Shown one piece after another: positions 1 through 6,269 of a DNA stretch of 13,941 nucleotides. The stretch is taken from contig JAGWZT010000021.1 in assembly GCA_018971925.1 (NCBI GenBank), positions 1 to 13,941 of the forward strand, read 5' to 3'. The notes below the pieces were generated by a model. That model was not told where the DNA came from, made no database searches, and worked only from the letters and a program-made list of their open reading frames with translations. Within the stretch, counting starts at the first letter, position 1. Every line of letters starts with the position of its first letter. A program made the position numbers and the translations under genes. Source of the DNA: Lysobacteraceae bacterium (lineage in GTDB: Bacteria; Pseudomonadota; Gammaproteobacteria; Xanthomonadales; Rhodanobacteraceae).

Positions 1-41
1 TGGACCGCCTGCGCGAGGCGATAGACGCCGCGGGCGGGTGA
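1..41 (+). CDS. 3' end of an unidentified gene (partial)
   Basis: Reading from base 3, the sequence encodes DRLREAIDAAGG followed by a TGA stop at 39-41, so an upstream gene on the + strand probably ends here. Only 12 residues are visible, which is too few to name a family. The charged, alanine-rich stretch resembles a C-terminal helix but proves nothing. It would converge on lpxH across a repeat-bearing gap. It may equally be a chance open frame. Confidence 0.35.
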   Translation, partial: DRLREAIDAAGG

Positions 42-66
42 ACGTGCAGCGGCTCCCTGACAAAGA

Positions 67-251
67 TCGTCATTCCGGGGCGGACCGCAGGCCCGAACCC
101 GGAATCGGTTTGATACCTTGGCACGTGCACGACCGGTTGACTCGCGCCGTCCATGGCGCTCGCGCTACGCGCCGCCTTCAGCGTTCGCGTTTGCTCCTGC
201 AAACGCAGTCGGGTTCCGCCGCGAAGAGCTGCGGCGGCCCCGGAATGACGA
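67..251. repeat. REP-like palindromic element bounded by a 15-bp inverted repeat
   Basis: The 15-mer TCGTCATTCCGGGGC at 67-81 returns as its exact reverse complement at 237-251, so the element has perfect inverted ends. Inside the left end, ATTCCGGG (72-79) pairs with CCCGGAAT (98-105). Inside the right end, CCGCCGC (216-222) pairs with GCGGCGG (231-237). The middle holds GCGCTCGCGCTACGCGC at 156-172, which recurs exactly at 7161-7177. Ends of the type GTCATTCCGG are common in proteobacterial extragenic repeats. The element begins 16 bases after the lpxH stop and fills most of the gap; no credible gene lies in 42-267. No U-tract follows, so a classical terminator is not evident. Confidence 0.7.
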
Positions 252-267
252 GCCAAATAGACGTTCC

Positions 268-990
268 CTAGGCGGCGAGTCCGCGCAACTCGGCTTTATC
301 GGGTGTCACCCGCAGCACCGAACCCTGTTCGTACCAGTCGCCCAGCACGATGCGTTGCGTGGGTTTGCCGTCCAGCGTGATGTCGTGGATCGCAGGGCGG
401 TGCGTGTGGCCGTGGATCATGCGCGCGACGCCGGCTTGGCGCAGCGCGCTTTCCACGGCGTGTGGATTGACGTCCATGATCGCCATGTCCGTCGTGGACG
501 TGTGCGCGCGGCTGGCGTCGCGGGCCTGCGCTGCGAACGCGCGGCGTTCGGCCAGTGGGCGCGCGAGGAACGCGGCCTGCCACGCGGGATCGCGTACCTG
601 CCTGCGGAACCCGAGATACGCCGCGTCGTCGGTGCACAGCACGTCGCCGTGCAGGATCAGGGTCGGCGTGCCGTACAGGTCGACGACGGCGCCGTCATCG
701 AGAAGATCCATGCCGCATCTGCATGCGTAAGCGTCGCCCAGCAGAAAATCGCGGTTGCCCACGATGAAATGCACGAGTACGCCCGCGTCGGCGACGCCAT
801 GCAGCGCATGGGCGATGCGTGCGTTCAATGCGGCATCGTCATCGTCGCCGATGTAGGCCTCGAACAGGTCACCCAACACGTACAGCGCGTCGGCAGTGCG
901 CGCTTCGCCGGCGCAGAAGCGTTCGAAGTCTTCGACGATCTGCGGGCGCGCATCGTCGAGGTGCAAGTCCGAGACGAACAGTGTGACCAC
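268..990 (-). CDS. lpxH: UDP-2,3-diacylglucosamine diphosphatase LpxH
   Basis: LpxH is the peripheral inner-membrane phosphoesterase that cleaves UDP-2,3-diacylglucosamine to lipid X and UMP, the fourth step of lipid A synthesis. I chose a GTG start at 990 (MVTLFVSDLHL), giving 240 residues, the same length as E. coli LpxH. With that start the metallophosphoesterase ligands fall at D8 and H10 (SDLHL), D41 (GDLFE), N79 (GNRD), H114 (LHGD), H195 and H197 (GHTH), which matches the E. coli numbering as I recall it. An upstream ATG at 1095 would add an arginine-rich extension lying entirely inside the preceding gene and is rejected. The start lies 4 bases after the cyclophilin stop and has no clear Shine-Dalgarno sequence, so translational coupling is likely. 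It is the last gene of the bepA-cyclophilin-lpxH run. Confidence 0.96.
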   Translation of the reverse strand: MVTLFVSDLHLDDARPQIVEDFERFCAGEARTADALYVLGDLFEAYIGDDDDAALNARIAHALHGVADAGVLVHFIVGNRDFLLGDAYACRCGMDLLDDGAVVDLYGTPTLILHGDVLCTDDAAYLGFRRQVRDPAWQAAFLARPLAERRAFAAQARDASRAHTSTTDMAIMDVNPHAVESALRQAGVARMIHGHTHRPAIHDITLDGKPTQRIVLGDWYEQGSVLRVTPDKAELRGLAA

Positions 991-994
991 TGTG

Positions 995-1738
995 TCAGTG
1001 CTTCGTGCCGGGTTTCTTCTTCGACGCAGGCGTCGAAGCCGGCGCCTGGCCGGTGACCGGCGACACCGGCTCCTGGGTGGGATGCGCGGCTTCACCGATC
1101 AGCTTCGCGCTTTCGATGATCACCAGCGGGCGCGGCACGTCGCCGATAAACGGCCCTTGCGGGCCGGTCGGCAGGTTGTCGATCTTGTCCACCACCTCCA
1201 TGCCCCTGACGATCTTGCCGAACACCGCGTACCCCCAAGTCATGCCGCTCTGGTTGCCGACGTAATCGAGGCGCGGGTTGTCCACCACGTTGACGAAGAA
1301 CTGCGCGGTGGCGGAATCGGGATCGGGCCCACGCGCCGCGGCGACGGTGCCGCGCAGGTTCGACAAGCCATTGTTGGCCTCGTCGGGAATCGGCGGCTGC
1401 GTGCGCTTGGGCCGCAATTCGCGCGTGTACAGGCCGCCCTGGATCAGGTATCCCGGGATCACGCGGTGGAACACCGTGCCGTCGTAGAAACCGTCCTTCA
1501 CGTACTGCAGGAAGTTGGCGACGGTCTTGGGCGCCTTGTCCGGAAACAGCTCGATCACGAAGTCGCCCTGCGAGGTCTTGAATTCAACCTGCGGATGCGC
1601 GGTGGCCACCGGCGCCGCCGTTGAGGAAGCCGGGGCAGGCGGTGTTTCCGCGTTCGCGCGGGTGGCGGTGAACGCGAACAGCAAGGCCGCGAGCGAGGCG
1701 ATGAGCAGCGGGCGAAGCGGATGTCGGATGGCGGTCAT
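995..1738 (-). CDS. exported cyclophilin-type peptidyl-prolyl isomerase
   Basis: This is a cyclophilin that isomerises X-Pro bonds, here probably in the periplasm (PpiA-like). From the ATG at 1738 it has 247 residues. An N-terminal signal peptide (hydrophobic LLIASLAALLFAF, ending ANA|ET near residue 30) is followed by a linker rich in A, P and T to about residue 50. The cyclophilin core spans about 51-215. Recognisable motifs are FHRVIPGYLIQGG (F90, R92, Q100), FFVNVVDNP (147-155) and W168. The tail, about 217-247, is low-complexity and ends in a basic KKKPGTKH. A longer frame starting at 1819 would bury the signal peptide and overlap the bepA end, so M28 of that frame is preferred. bepA ends 58 bases upstream and lpxH begins 4 bases downstream. 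I give no symbol because the ppiA/ppiB distinction rests only on the signal peptide. Confidence 0.93.
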   Translation of the reverse strand: MTAIRHPLRPLLIASLAALLFAFTATRANAETPPAPASSTAAPVATAHPQVEFKTSQGDFVIELFPDKAPKTVANFLQYVKDGFYDGTVFHRVIPGYLIQGGLYTRELRPKRTQPPIPDEANNGLSNLRGTVAAARGPDPDSATAQFFVNVVDNPRLDYVGNQSGMTWGYAVFGKIVRGMEVVDKIDNLPTGPQGPFIGDVPRPLVIIESAKLIGEAAHPTQEPVSPVTGQAPASTPASKKKPGTKH

Positions 1739-1796
1739 GGCGCGGGTGGTGTTCAACGCGAAAGCGGCATGATACGCGAGCGCCTGGCCTGGGCGT

Positions 1797-3617
1797 TCAA
1801 GGCTGCAGGCACGCAGCACCCACGCAGGTGCCGAAGCGCAGGCCGGTCTGGCGGCCCTGCAGTGAATTGTCGTCGCCGCCGTTCTGGTCCTGGTCGAGAT
1901 GCCGCCGGCGGATTTCCAGCACGATGGGCGTGATCTGCGCGATGCGCGCGTTGATCTGCGCGCGGCTGTAGTAGTCGAGGTCGTTGCGCTTCAGCAGGCG
2001 GTGCAACTGGTCGAGCGCGTCGGCAGCCTGTCCGGACAGGAAGGTCGCGTCGGCGTAAGCGATCCCGGCGTGCACTTCGTCGCCCGCGACATGGCAGGCG
2101 TGGCCATAAGTCGCGTACAGCGAAGGCTCGGAGTCGTCGTTGAGCAGTGGCTTCAAGAGGCCTTGCGCGGTCTTCGCGTCGGCCTTGGCGCCACTGTCGA
2201 GCAGCGCCCGACTGTAGTCCAGCACGATCGCGGGATCATTGGGCCACGCAGTGTTGAGGGCGGCGTAGCGTTGCAGGGCTTGCGTGCGCTGGCCGGCGTG
2301 GCGTTCCGCATCCGCCAGGCCCAGCGCCAGGGTGAGGTCGCCGGGACTCGCGTCCACCAGTTTCTGCATGACCGGCACCGCCTTGGTGGCGTGGTTCACT
2401 TGCAGCAGCGCCAGTGCATAGCCGTAACGGTTGGACGCCGATGCTGCGAACTTGGCGTTGTCCGCCATGTTGCGTGTGTAGTAGTCCAGCACCGAGCGAG
2501 GATCGCTGGACGACAACACGCGCACGCGTTCGCGCATCAATTCGTATTGCCGTTCGCTGGGGCCACGCACGGAATGATCGAGCAGCGCCGAGGGATTCTT
2601 GACGAACGGCAGCGGCAGCATGCCGTAGCCGGAAGGATCGGTCGTCTTGCTGTCGAGCGCGCGCAACTGCTGTTCCTTGCAGTGCAATACGCCGGTCTGC
2701 ACACTCACGCAGGCCTTGATGGCGTGCATCTGCTGTTCCAGCACGTGCGCGCGGGCACGCGCATCGGCGATGCGCACGCTGCTGACCGGGTGATCCTGCA
2801 GGAAGTCGGGGATGTTGCCGGCTGCCATGCCGCCATCGCCGCCGGGGCGCAGCAGCGCCTGCATGCGGGCAAACACCGTCGCCATACCCTCGGGGTTGAA
2901 CCCGGCCTTGGCCAGCGTCTCGATGCCCACGTGGTCGGCTTCCTCCTCGTCCTTGCGGGTGAAGTCGATCATGTGCTGCTGCATCATCGCCATCACCGAA
3001 TAGAACGCGCCGATGGCAGGGTCGACACCCTGCTGGTACGGCGTGTTGCCGTAGCCGTAACCGTAGGGCTGGTTCTGGGCGTAGCGGTTGCCGGAATCCG
3101 CGCGCGATGCCGCCAGCGCCGCCGCGAACGCGCCCAGCACGTACAGCGGGGTGGATTTTTTCTGGTCCTCGATCGCGCGTTGCAGGTGGTGCTGGCTGAT
3201 GTGCGCCAATTCGTGCGCCATCACCGCCGCCAGTTGGTCCTGATCCTGCGTGACGGTGAACATGCCGGAAAAAATGAAGATGTAGCCGCCGAAGGTGGCG
3301 AACGAGTTGATCTCGGGAATGTTGATCAGGGTGAAGGTGTAGTGCTGGCCCGGGTCGGCGCTGGCGGAGGCCAGCCGGTAACCCAGCGTGCGCAAGTATT
3401 GGTCCACCTGCGGGTCGTCCAGCACGAGGTGCGCCGCGCGCAATTCGCGCAGGAATTCCGCGCCGTACTGTTCGGCTTCCTGCGGCGACATGACGGTGTC
3501 GGCCGAACTGCCGAGACTGGGCAGGCGCACGTCCGCCTGTTGCGCGGCTGCGGGCAGCGACAAGGCCACCGCGGCGGCGAAGGCGAACAAGGTCTGGCGG
3601 CGAAAGCGGAACGGCAT
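1797..3617 (-). CDS. bepA: BepA-like M48 metalloprotease/chaperone with TPR domain
   Basis: BepA is a periplasmic zinc metalloprotease and chaperone that helps LptD and the BAM machinery assemble outer-membrane proteins and degrades stalled ones. The chosen ATG at 3617 gives 606 residues with a signal peptide (RRQTLFAFAAAVALSLPAAA, cut near residue 25); the upstream frame to 3752 has no signal and is dropped. The M48 domain shows HELAH at 135-139 with catalytic E136, and the third zinc ligand E226 in EEEAD. DHP at 275-277 holds a histidine (H276) that aligns with the E. coli BepA switch histidine H246. The C-terminal half (about 390-590) is helical and TPR-like. E. coli BepA has 487 residues; part of the excess is a Tyr/Gly/Gln-rich insertion at about 172-200 between the zinc motifs. 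It heads the run with the cyclophilin and lpxH and is divergent from grxC. Confidence 0.93.
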   Translation of the reverse strand: MPFRFRRQTLFAFAAAVALSLPAAAQQADVRLPSLGSSADTVMSPQEAEQYGAEFLRELRAAHLVLDDPQVDQYLRTLGYRLASASADPGQHYTFTLINIPEINSFATFGGYIFIFSGMFTVTQDQDQLAAVMAHELAHISQHHLQRAIEDQKKSTPLYVLGAFAAALAASRADSGNRYAQNQPYGYGYGNTPYQQGVDPAIGAFYSVMAMMQQHMIDFTRKDEEEADHVGIETLAKAGFNPEGMATVFARMQALLRPGGDGGMAAGNIPDFLQDHPVSSVRIADARARAHVLEQQMHAIKACVSVQTGVLHCKEQQLRALDSKTTDPSGYGMLPLPFVKNPSALLDHSVRGPSERQYELMRERVRVLSSSDPRSVLDYYTRNMADNAKFAASASNRYGYALALLQVNHATKAVPVMQKLVDASPGDLTLALGLADAERHAGQRTQALQRYAALNTAWPNDPAIVLDYSRALLDSGAKADAKTAQGLLKPLLNDDSEPSLYATYGHACHVAGDEVHAGIAYADATFLSGQAADALDQLHRLLKRNDLDYYSRAQINARIAQITPIVLEIRRRHLDQDQNGGDDNSLQGRQTGLRFGTCVGAACLQP

Positions 3618-3739
3618 GTTCGAATCGGCTGGATCCGTTCTGAATGTGACCGGCGAAAATGTGAATGGTTCGAGTTTAGGCTGAATGCGGGTTGCCGGAA
3701 ACCGGCTGCCATTCTCGCTTCCCGCGCGTTCAGCACCGG

Positions 3740-3745
3740 TAAAAT
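3740..3745 (+). promoter_or_regulatory. candidate -10 box for grxC
   Basis: TAAAAT lies 27 bases upstream of the grxC ATG in the 155-bp gap between bepA and grxC, which would give a leader of roughly 20 nt. No convincing -35 box sits at the right distance. For bepA on the other strand, TAAACT (complement of 3673-3678) is a weak -10 candidate. A small hairpin, GCCGG-aa-ACCGGC at about 3694-3706, lies between them. Nothing else is apparent in 3618-3772. Confidence 0.35.
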
Positions 3746-3772
3746 GCGGCACAACCCGGGATCATTCATCTC

Positions 3773-4033
3773 ATGGCCGACATCGAAATCTACTCCACGG
3801 CGATGTGCCCGTATTGCGTCGCCGCCAAGAACCTCCTGCAGGCCAAGGGTTTGTCCTGGCGCGAACTGCGCATCGACACCGACGCGAATGCGCGCCGCGA
3901 GATGCTGACGCGCGCGCCCGGCGCCCGTACCGTGCCGCAGATCTTCATCAACGGCGTGCACGTGGGCGGCTTCGACCAGCTCGCCGCGGCCGACCGCAGC
4001 GGGCGGCTGCAGGAGCTGCTGGCTGAGGCTTGA
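3773..4033 (+). CDS. grxC: glutaredoxin 3
   Basis: Glutaredoxin is a small cytoplasmic thiol-disulfide oxidoreductase that uses glutathione to reduce protein disulfides and mixed disulfides. The 86-residue length is typical of bacterial Grx3. The dithiol active site CPYC lies at residues 12-15. The glutathione-binding cis-proline motif TVPQIFI is at about 53-59, and the GG(F)D loop is at about 65-68. The ATG at 3773 puts the CPYC motif at the usual distance from the N-terminus, although no strong Shine-Dalgarno is present. It stands alone: bepA is divergent and icd has its own promoter 6 bases beyond the grxC stop. In E. coli grxC precedes secB; that link is absent here. Confidence 0.95.
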   Translation: MADIEIYSTAMCPYCVAAKNLLQAKGLSWRELRIDTDANARREMLTRAPGARTVPQIFINGVHVGGFDQLAAADRSGRLQELLAEA

Positions 4034-4038
4034 TCCGC

Positions 4039-4067
4039 TTGGCCTGACGCGCATTTCCCGCGATAAT
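4039..4067 (+). promoter_or_regulatory. predicted sigma-70 promoter for icd
   Basis: TTGGCC at 4039-4044 (4 of 6 to the -35 consensus) is followed after exactly 17 bases by GATAAT at 4062-4067 (5 of 6 to the -10 consensus). Transcription would start near 4074, leaving a leader of about 165 nt before the icd GTG. The promoter begins just after the grxC stop, so icd is probably transcribed independently. Confidence 0.55.
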
Positions 4068-4082
4068 TCCGATTTTATTTGT

Positions 4083-4220
4083 CCGCTCCGTCGCGCCCAA
4101 TGCGCCTGACGGAGCGGCTGTTGTGAGAAGTCAGGCCATGGATGGCCGTTCTGGACTCTATGACCTGTGCCGTTTGCGCTCGTTGGAAAATCCAGCGAAG
4201 CAGCGATCAGGGATGATCGC
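4083..4220 (+). ncRNA. structured 5' leader of icd with three stem-loops
   Basis: Three hairpins stand in series between the predicted icd promoter and its ribosome binding site. The first pairs CCGCTCCGTC (4083-4092) with GACGGAGCGG (4108-4117), 10 perfect pairs, and continues as GCGC (4093-4096) with GCGC (4102-4105) past a two-base bulge. The second pairs CGTTGGA (4181-4187) with TCCAGCG (4191-4197), with one G-U pair and an AAA loop. The third pairs GCGATCA (4203-4209) with TGATCGC (4214-4220) around a GGGA loop, which fits the GNRA pattern, and ends 5 bases before the Shine-Dalgarno. The first could be a terminator stem but has no following U-run. A regulatory leader is my inference. I recall a motif named icd-II reported upstream of icd genes and cannot tell whether this is it. 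Confidence 0.45.
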
Positions 4221-4225
4221 AAGAC

Positions 4226-4232
4226 AAAGGAG
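4226..4232 (+). promoter_or_regulatory. icd ribosome binding site
   Basis: AAAGGAG lies 7 bases before the GTG at 4240. It is the strongest Shine-Dalgarno sequence noticed in the window and fixes the icd start at GTG rather than at the upstream ATG codons (4123, 4138, 4213) in the same frame. Confidence 0.8.
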
Positions 4233-4239
4233 TTTGTGT

Positions 4240-5256
4240 GTGACCAAGACGATTGCGGTAATTCGTGGCGACGGCATCGGCCCGGAAATCATGGCCGCCA
4301 CCCTGAAAGTGCTGGACGCGCTCGAGTGCGGGCTCGCTTACGAATTCGTCGAAGCCGGCATGGTGGCGCTGGAAAAGCAAGGCGAGCTGTTGCCGCAAGC
4401 GACACTTGATGCGATCGCGAAGCACCGCGTCGCGTTGAAGGGACCGCTGACCACGCCGATCGGCAAGGGCTTTTCGTCGTTGAACGTCGCCCTGCGCAAG
4501 CATTTCGACCTGTACGCGAACGTGCGTCCGGCGATCAGTTTTCCCGGCACCAAGGCGCGCTACGAGAACATCGACATCATCACGGTGCGCGAGAACACCG
4601 AAGGCGCATATTTGTCGGAAGGCCAGACGCTGTCCGACGATGGCGAGACCGCGCAATCCATCGTGCGCAACACGCGCCACGGCGCCTCGCGGATCGTCCG
4701 CCATGCATTCGAGCTGGCCGTGCGCAAGGGCCGCAAGAAGGTCACCGCGGTGCACAAGGCCAACATCATCAAGACCGCGTCGGGCCTGTTCCTCGACGTT
4801 GCGCGCGAGATCGCGAAGGACTACCCGCGGATCGCATTCAATGAAATGATCGTGGACAACACCTGCATGCAATTGGTGATGAATCCGTGGCAATTCGACG
4901 TGATCGTCACCACCAACCTGTTCGGCGACATTCTCTCTGACCTGTGCGCGGGACTGGTGGGCGGTCTGGGCCTCGCGCCCGGTGCCAACATCGGCAACGC
5001 TGCCGCGATCTTCGAAGCCGTGCATGGTTCAGCGCCCGACATCGCCGGCAAGAACGTCGCCGATCCCTGCGCGTTGCTGCTGGCGGCCGCCGAAATGCTC
5101 GATCACCTGGACATGACCACCAAGGCTGCGCGCATCCGCAACGCGATCCGCGCCACCCTGGAAGCGCGAGACCGTGTCACGCCCGATCTTGGCGGCAGCG
5201 GCACCACCGAAACGTTCGCTGACGCGTTGGTCGAGCATGTGCGCGCTGATCGGTAG
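4240..5256 (+). CDS. icd: NAD-dependent isocitrate dehydrogenase
   Basis: This cytoplasmic TCA-cycle enzyme oxidises isocitrate to 2-oxoglutarate and CO2. The GTG start after AAAGGAG gives 338 residues, the short NAD-IDH length. Substrate residues are visible at the spacing of E. coli IDH: S80, N82, R86 (SLNVALR), R96 (YANVRP), R117 and Y124 (VRENTEGAY), K173 (VHKANI), D206, D230 and D234 (GDILSD). The SLNVALR loop favours isocitrate over isopropylmalate. The cofactor site reads HGSAPDIAGK with D267 and I268 where NADP enzymes carry K and Y, so NAD is the likely cofactor. A homoisocitrate dehydrogenase is less likely. The gene has its own promoter and structured leader, and converges on lpxO, its TAG stop lying inside an inverted repeat. 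Confidence 0.92.
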   Translation: MTKTIAVIRGDGIGPEIMAATLKVLDALECGLAYEFVEAGMVALEKQGELLPQATLDAIAKHRVALKGPLTTPIGKGFSSLNVALRKHFDLYANVRPAISFPGTKARYENIDIITVRENTEGAYLSEGQTLSDDGETAQSIVRNTRHGASRIVRHAFELAVRKGRKKVTAVHKANIIKTASGLFLDVAREIAKDYPRIAFNEMIVDNTCMQLVMNPWQFDVIVTTNLFGDILSDLCAGLVGGLGLAPGANIGNAAAIFEAVHGSAPDIAGKNVADPCALLLAAAEMLDHLDMTTKAARIRNAIRATLEARDRVTPDLGGSGTTETFADALVEHVRADR

Positions 5257-5301
5257 GAGCAGCGGCAGCCGCGACCAGATCGGGCCTTCCGGTCCTCCTA
5301 C
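5253..5301. repeat. inverted repeat holding both convergent stop codons
   Basis: GTAGGAG at 5253-5259 is matched by its reverse complement CTCCTAC at 5295-5301. Smaller stems lie inside: GCGGC (5262-5266) with GCCGC (5268-5272), and GACC (5273-5276) with GGTC (5291-5294). The pattern resembles the TAGGAGCGGCTTCAGCCGCGAC repeat family familiar from xanthomonads and pseudomonads, in a degenerate copy; that assignment is from memory. The TAG in the left arm (5254-5256) stops icd and the TAG in the right arm (5298-5300, - strand) stops lpxO. It may fold in both transcripts as a 3'-end structure, but no U-tract is present. Confidence 0.6.
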
Positions 5302-6239
5302 AGGATCGGCCAGGGCGCCAGCAGCAATATCCACAACAGCGCCGCGCTGCCGACGAATTTCATGCCCTTGAACAGTTTGCGGTGACGCTGCTTGAAGTCG
5401 CGGCTTTTTTCGCGGCGCTGGCGCAGCGCCGAGAACAGGCGGTTGATCGCGCCGGTGGGTTCGCTGACCTGGTTGGGCGAGGCGGTGATCGCGCCCATGA
5501 AGTTGCTGACGTGGTGGTTGATCCATGCCATCACGCGCGAACGCAGCGGGCGTTCGAGGTCGGCGAAGAAGATCACGCGCGTCATGTCGGTCTTGTTCTC
5601 TACCCAGTGCACGCAGGTCTCGTCGAAGATCACGTCCTCGCCGTCGCGCCAGAAGTATTCCTGGCCATCCACGAAGATGTGGCAATCGCGCGAATTGGGC
5701 GTGATCAGGCCCAGGTGGTAACGCAATGAGCCCGCGAACGGATCACGGTGTGGGTTCAGCGTCACGCCCGGCGGCAGCAACGCGAACATCGCGGCCTTGA
5801 CGCCGGGAATGCGGTTCACCAGTTCCACCGTTTTTGGGCACAACGTTTGCGCGGACGGAAGCGGTTCGCCGTACCACTTCACGTAGAAACGCTTCCAGCC
5901 GACCTTGAGGAACGAGGCGAAGCTGGCGTCGTCGTCCTTCAGCGCATCGCGGATGTGGCCCTGGTCGAACAGGCCGGCGGCTTCGTCGCGAATGGTTTGC
6001 CAGTTGTCGCGCAGTGCGTCCACGGCGGTGAATCGCTTGCGGTCGGGAAAGGCGCCGGCCGGCACCGCGGAAAACGCGTACATCAGCAGGTTGTAGGGCG
6101 CGAACACGGTCGCGTGGCTCGCCAATTGGCGGCCGAGTTTCAGACGCACGCGGCTGCGGAAGTGCACGGCGAGCGCGCTCAGGAGGAACAGCGCGATCAG
6201 GCCCAGCACGACAAGGCGAAGGATCAGCAGCGCGGACAT
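5298..6239 (-). CDS. lpxO: LpxO-like aspartyl/asparaginyl beta-hydroxylase family protein
   Basis: LpxO enzymes are Fe(II)/2-oxoglutarate oxygenases at the inner membrane that 2-hydroxylate an acyl chain of lipid A. This 313-residue protein has an N-terminal membrane segment (about residues 3-25) and a hydrophobic C-terminus (about 298-313). The oxygenase core carries NPHRDPFAGSLRYHLGL with H164 and D166, and DETCVHWVENKTDMTRVIFFAD with H211 and R221, as expected for metal and 2-oxoglutarate binding. The substrate cannot be proven from sequence; the LpxO pattern of membrane anchor plus HRDP and RYHLGL is the basis. The ATG at 6239 follows the thiD stop by 30 bases, so the two are probably cotranscribed. 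With lpxH in the same window, two lipid A genes flank icd-grxC, though they are not in one operon. Confidence 0.85.
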   Translation of the reverse strand: MSALLILRLVVLGLIALFLLSALAVHFRSRVRLKLGRQLASHATVFAPYNLLMYAFSAVPAGAFPDRKRFTAVDALRDNWQTIRDEAAGLFDQGHIRDALKDDDASFASFLKVGWKRFYVKWYGEPLPSAQTLCPKTVELVNRIPGVKAAMFALLPPGVTLNPHRDPFAGSLRYHLGLITPNSRDCHIFVDGQEYFWRDGEDVIFDETCVHWVENKTDMTRVIFFADLERPLRSRVMAWINHHVSNFMGAITASPNQVSEPTGAINRLFSALRQRREKSRDFKQRHRKLFKGMKFVGSAALLWILLLAPWPIL

Positions 6240-6269
6240 GGCGGGAAGCAGCGTGGTGTTGCGGCAATT

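Noticed and set aside
118..1056. 312-codon open frame on the + strand opposite lpxH
   Set aside because: LpxH has all metal ligands in the right places on the other strand; this frame also reads through the palindromic repeat at 67-251.
991..1095. 35-residue arginine-rich N-terminal extension of LpxH from an ATG
   Set aside because: It lies inside the cyclophilin gene in another frame and would break the agreement with E. coli LpxH residue numbering.
1899..3908. 669-codon open frame on the + strand opposite bepA and running into grxC
   Set aside because: The opposite strand encodes a convincing BepA with signal peptide and zinc motifs. Long antisense frames are expected from GC-rich codon bias, and the translation is rich in R, V, H and Q with no recognisable motif.
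4083..4117. Intrinsic terminator for grxC
   Set aside because: The stem is strong, but it is followed by CTGTTGTG rather than a U-run, and it lies downstream of a likely icd promoter, so a leader structure fits better. A dual role is not excluded.
3326..4222. 298-codon - strand frame opposite grxC and overlapping bepA
   Set aside because: It covers the divergent promoter gap and the grxC gene and contains no family motif; it is an antisense shadow.
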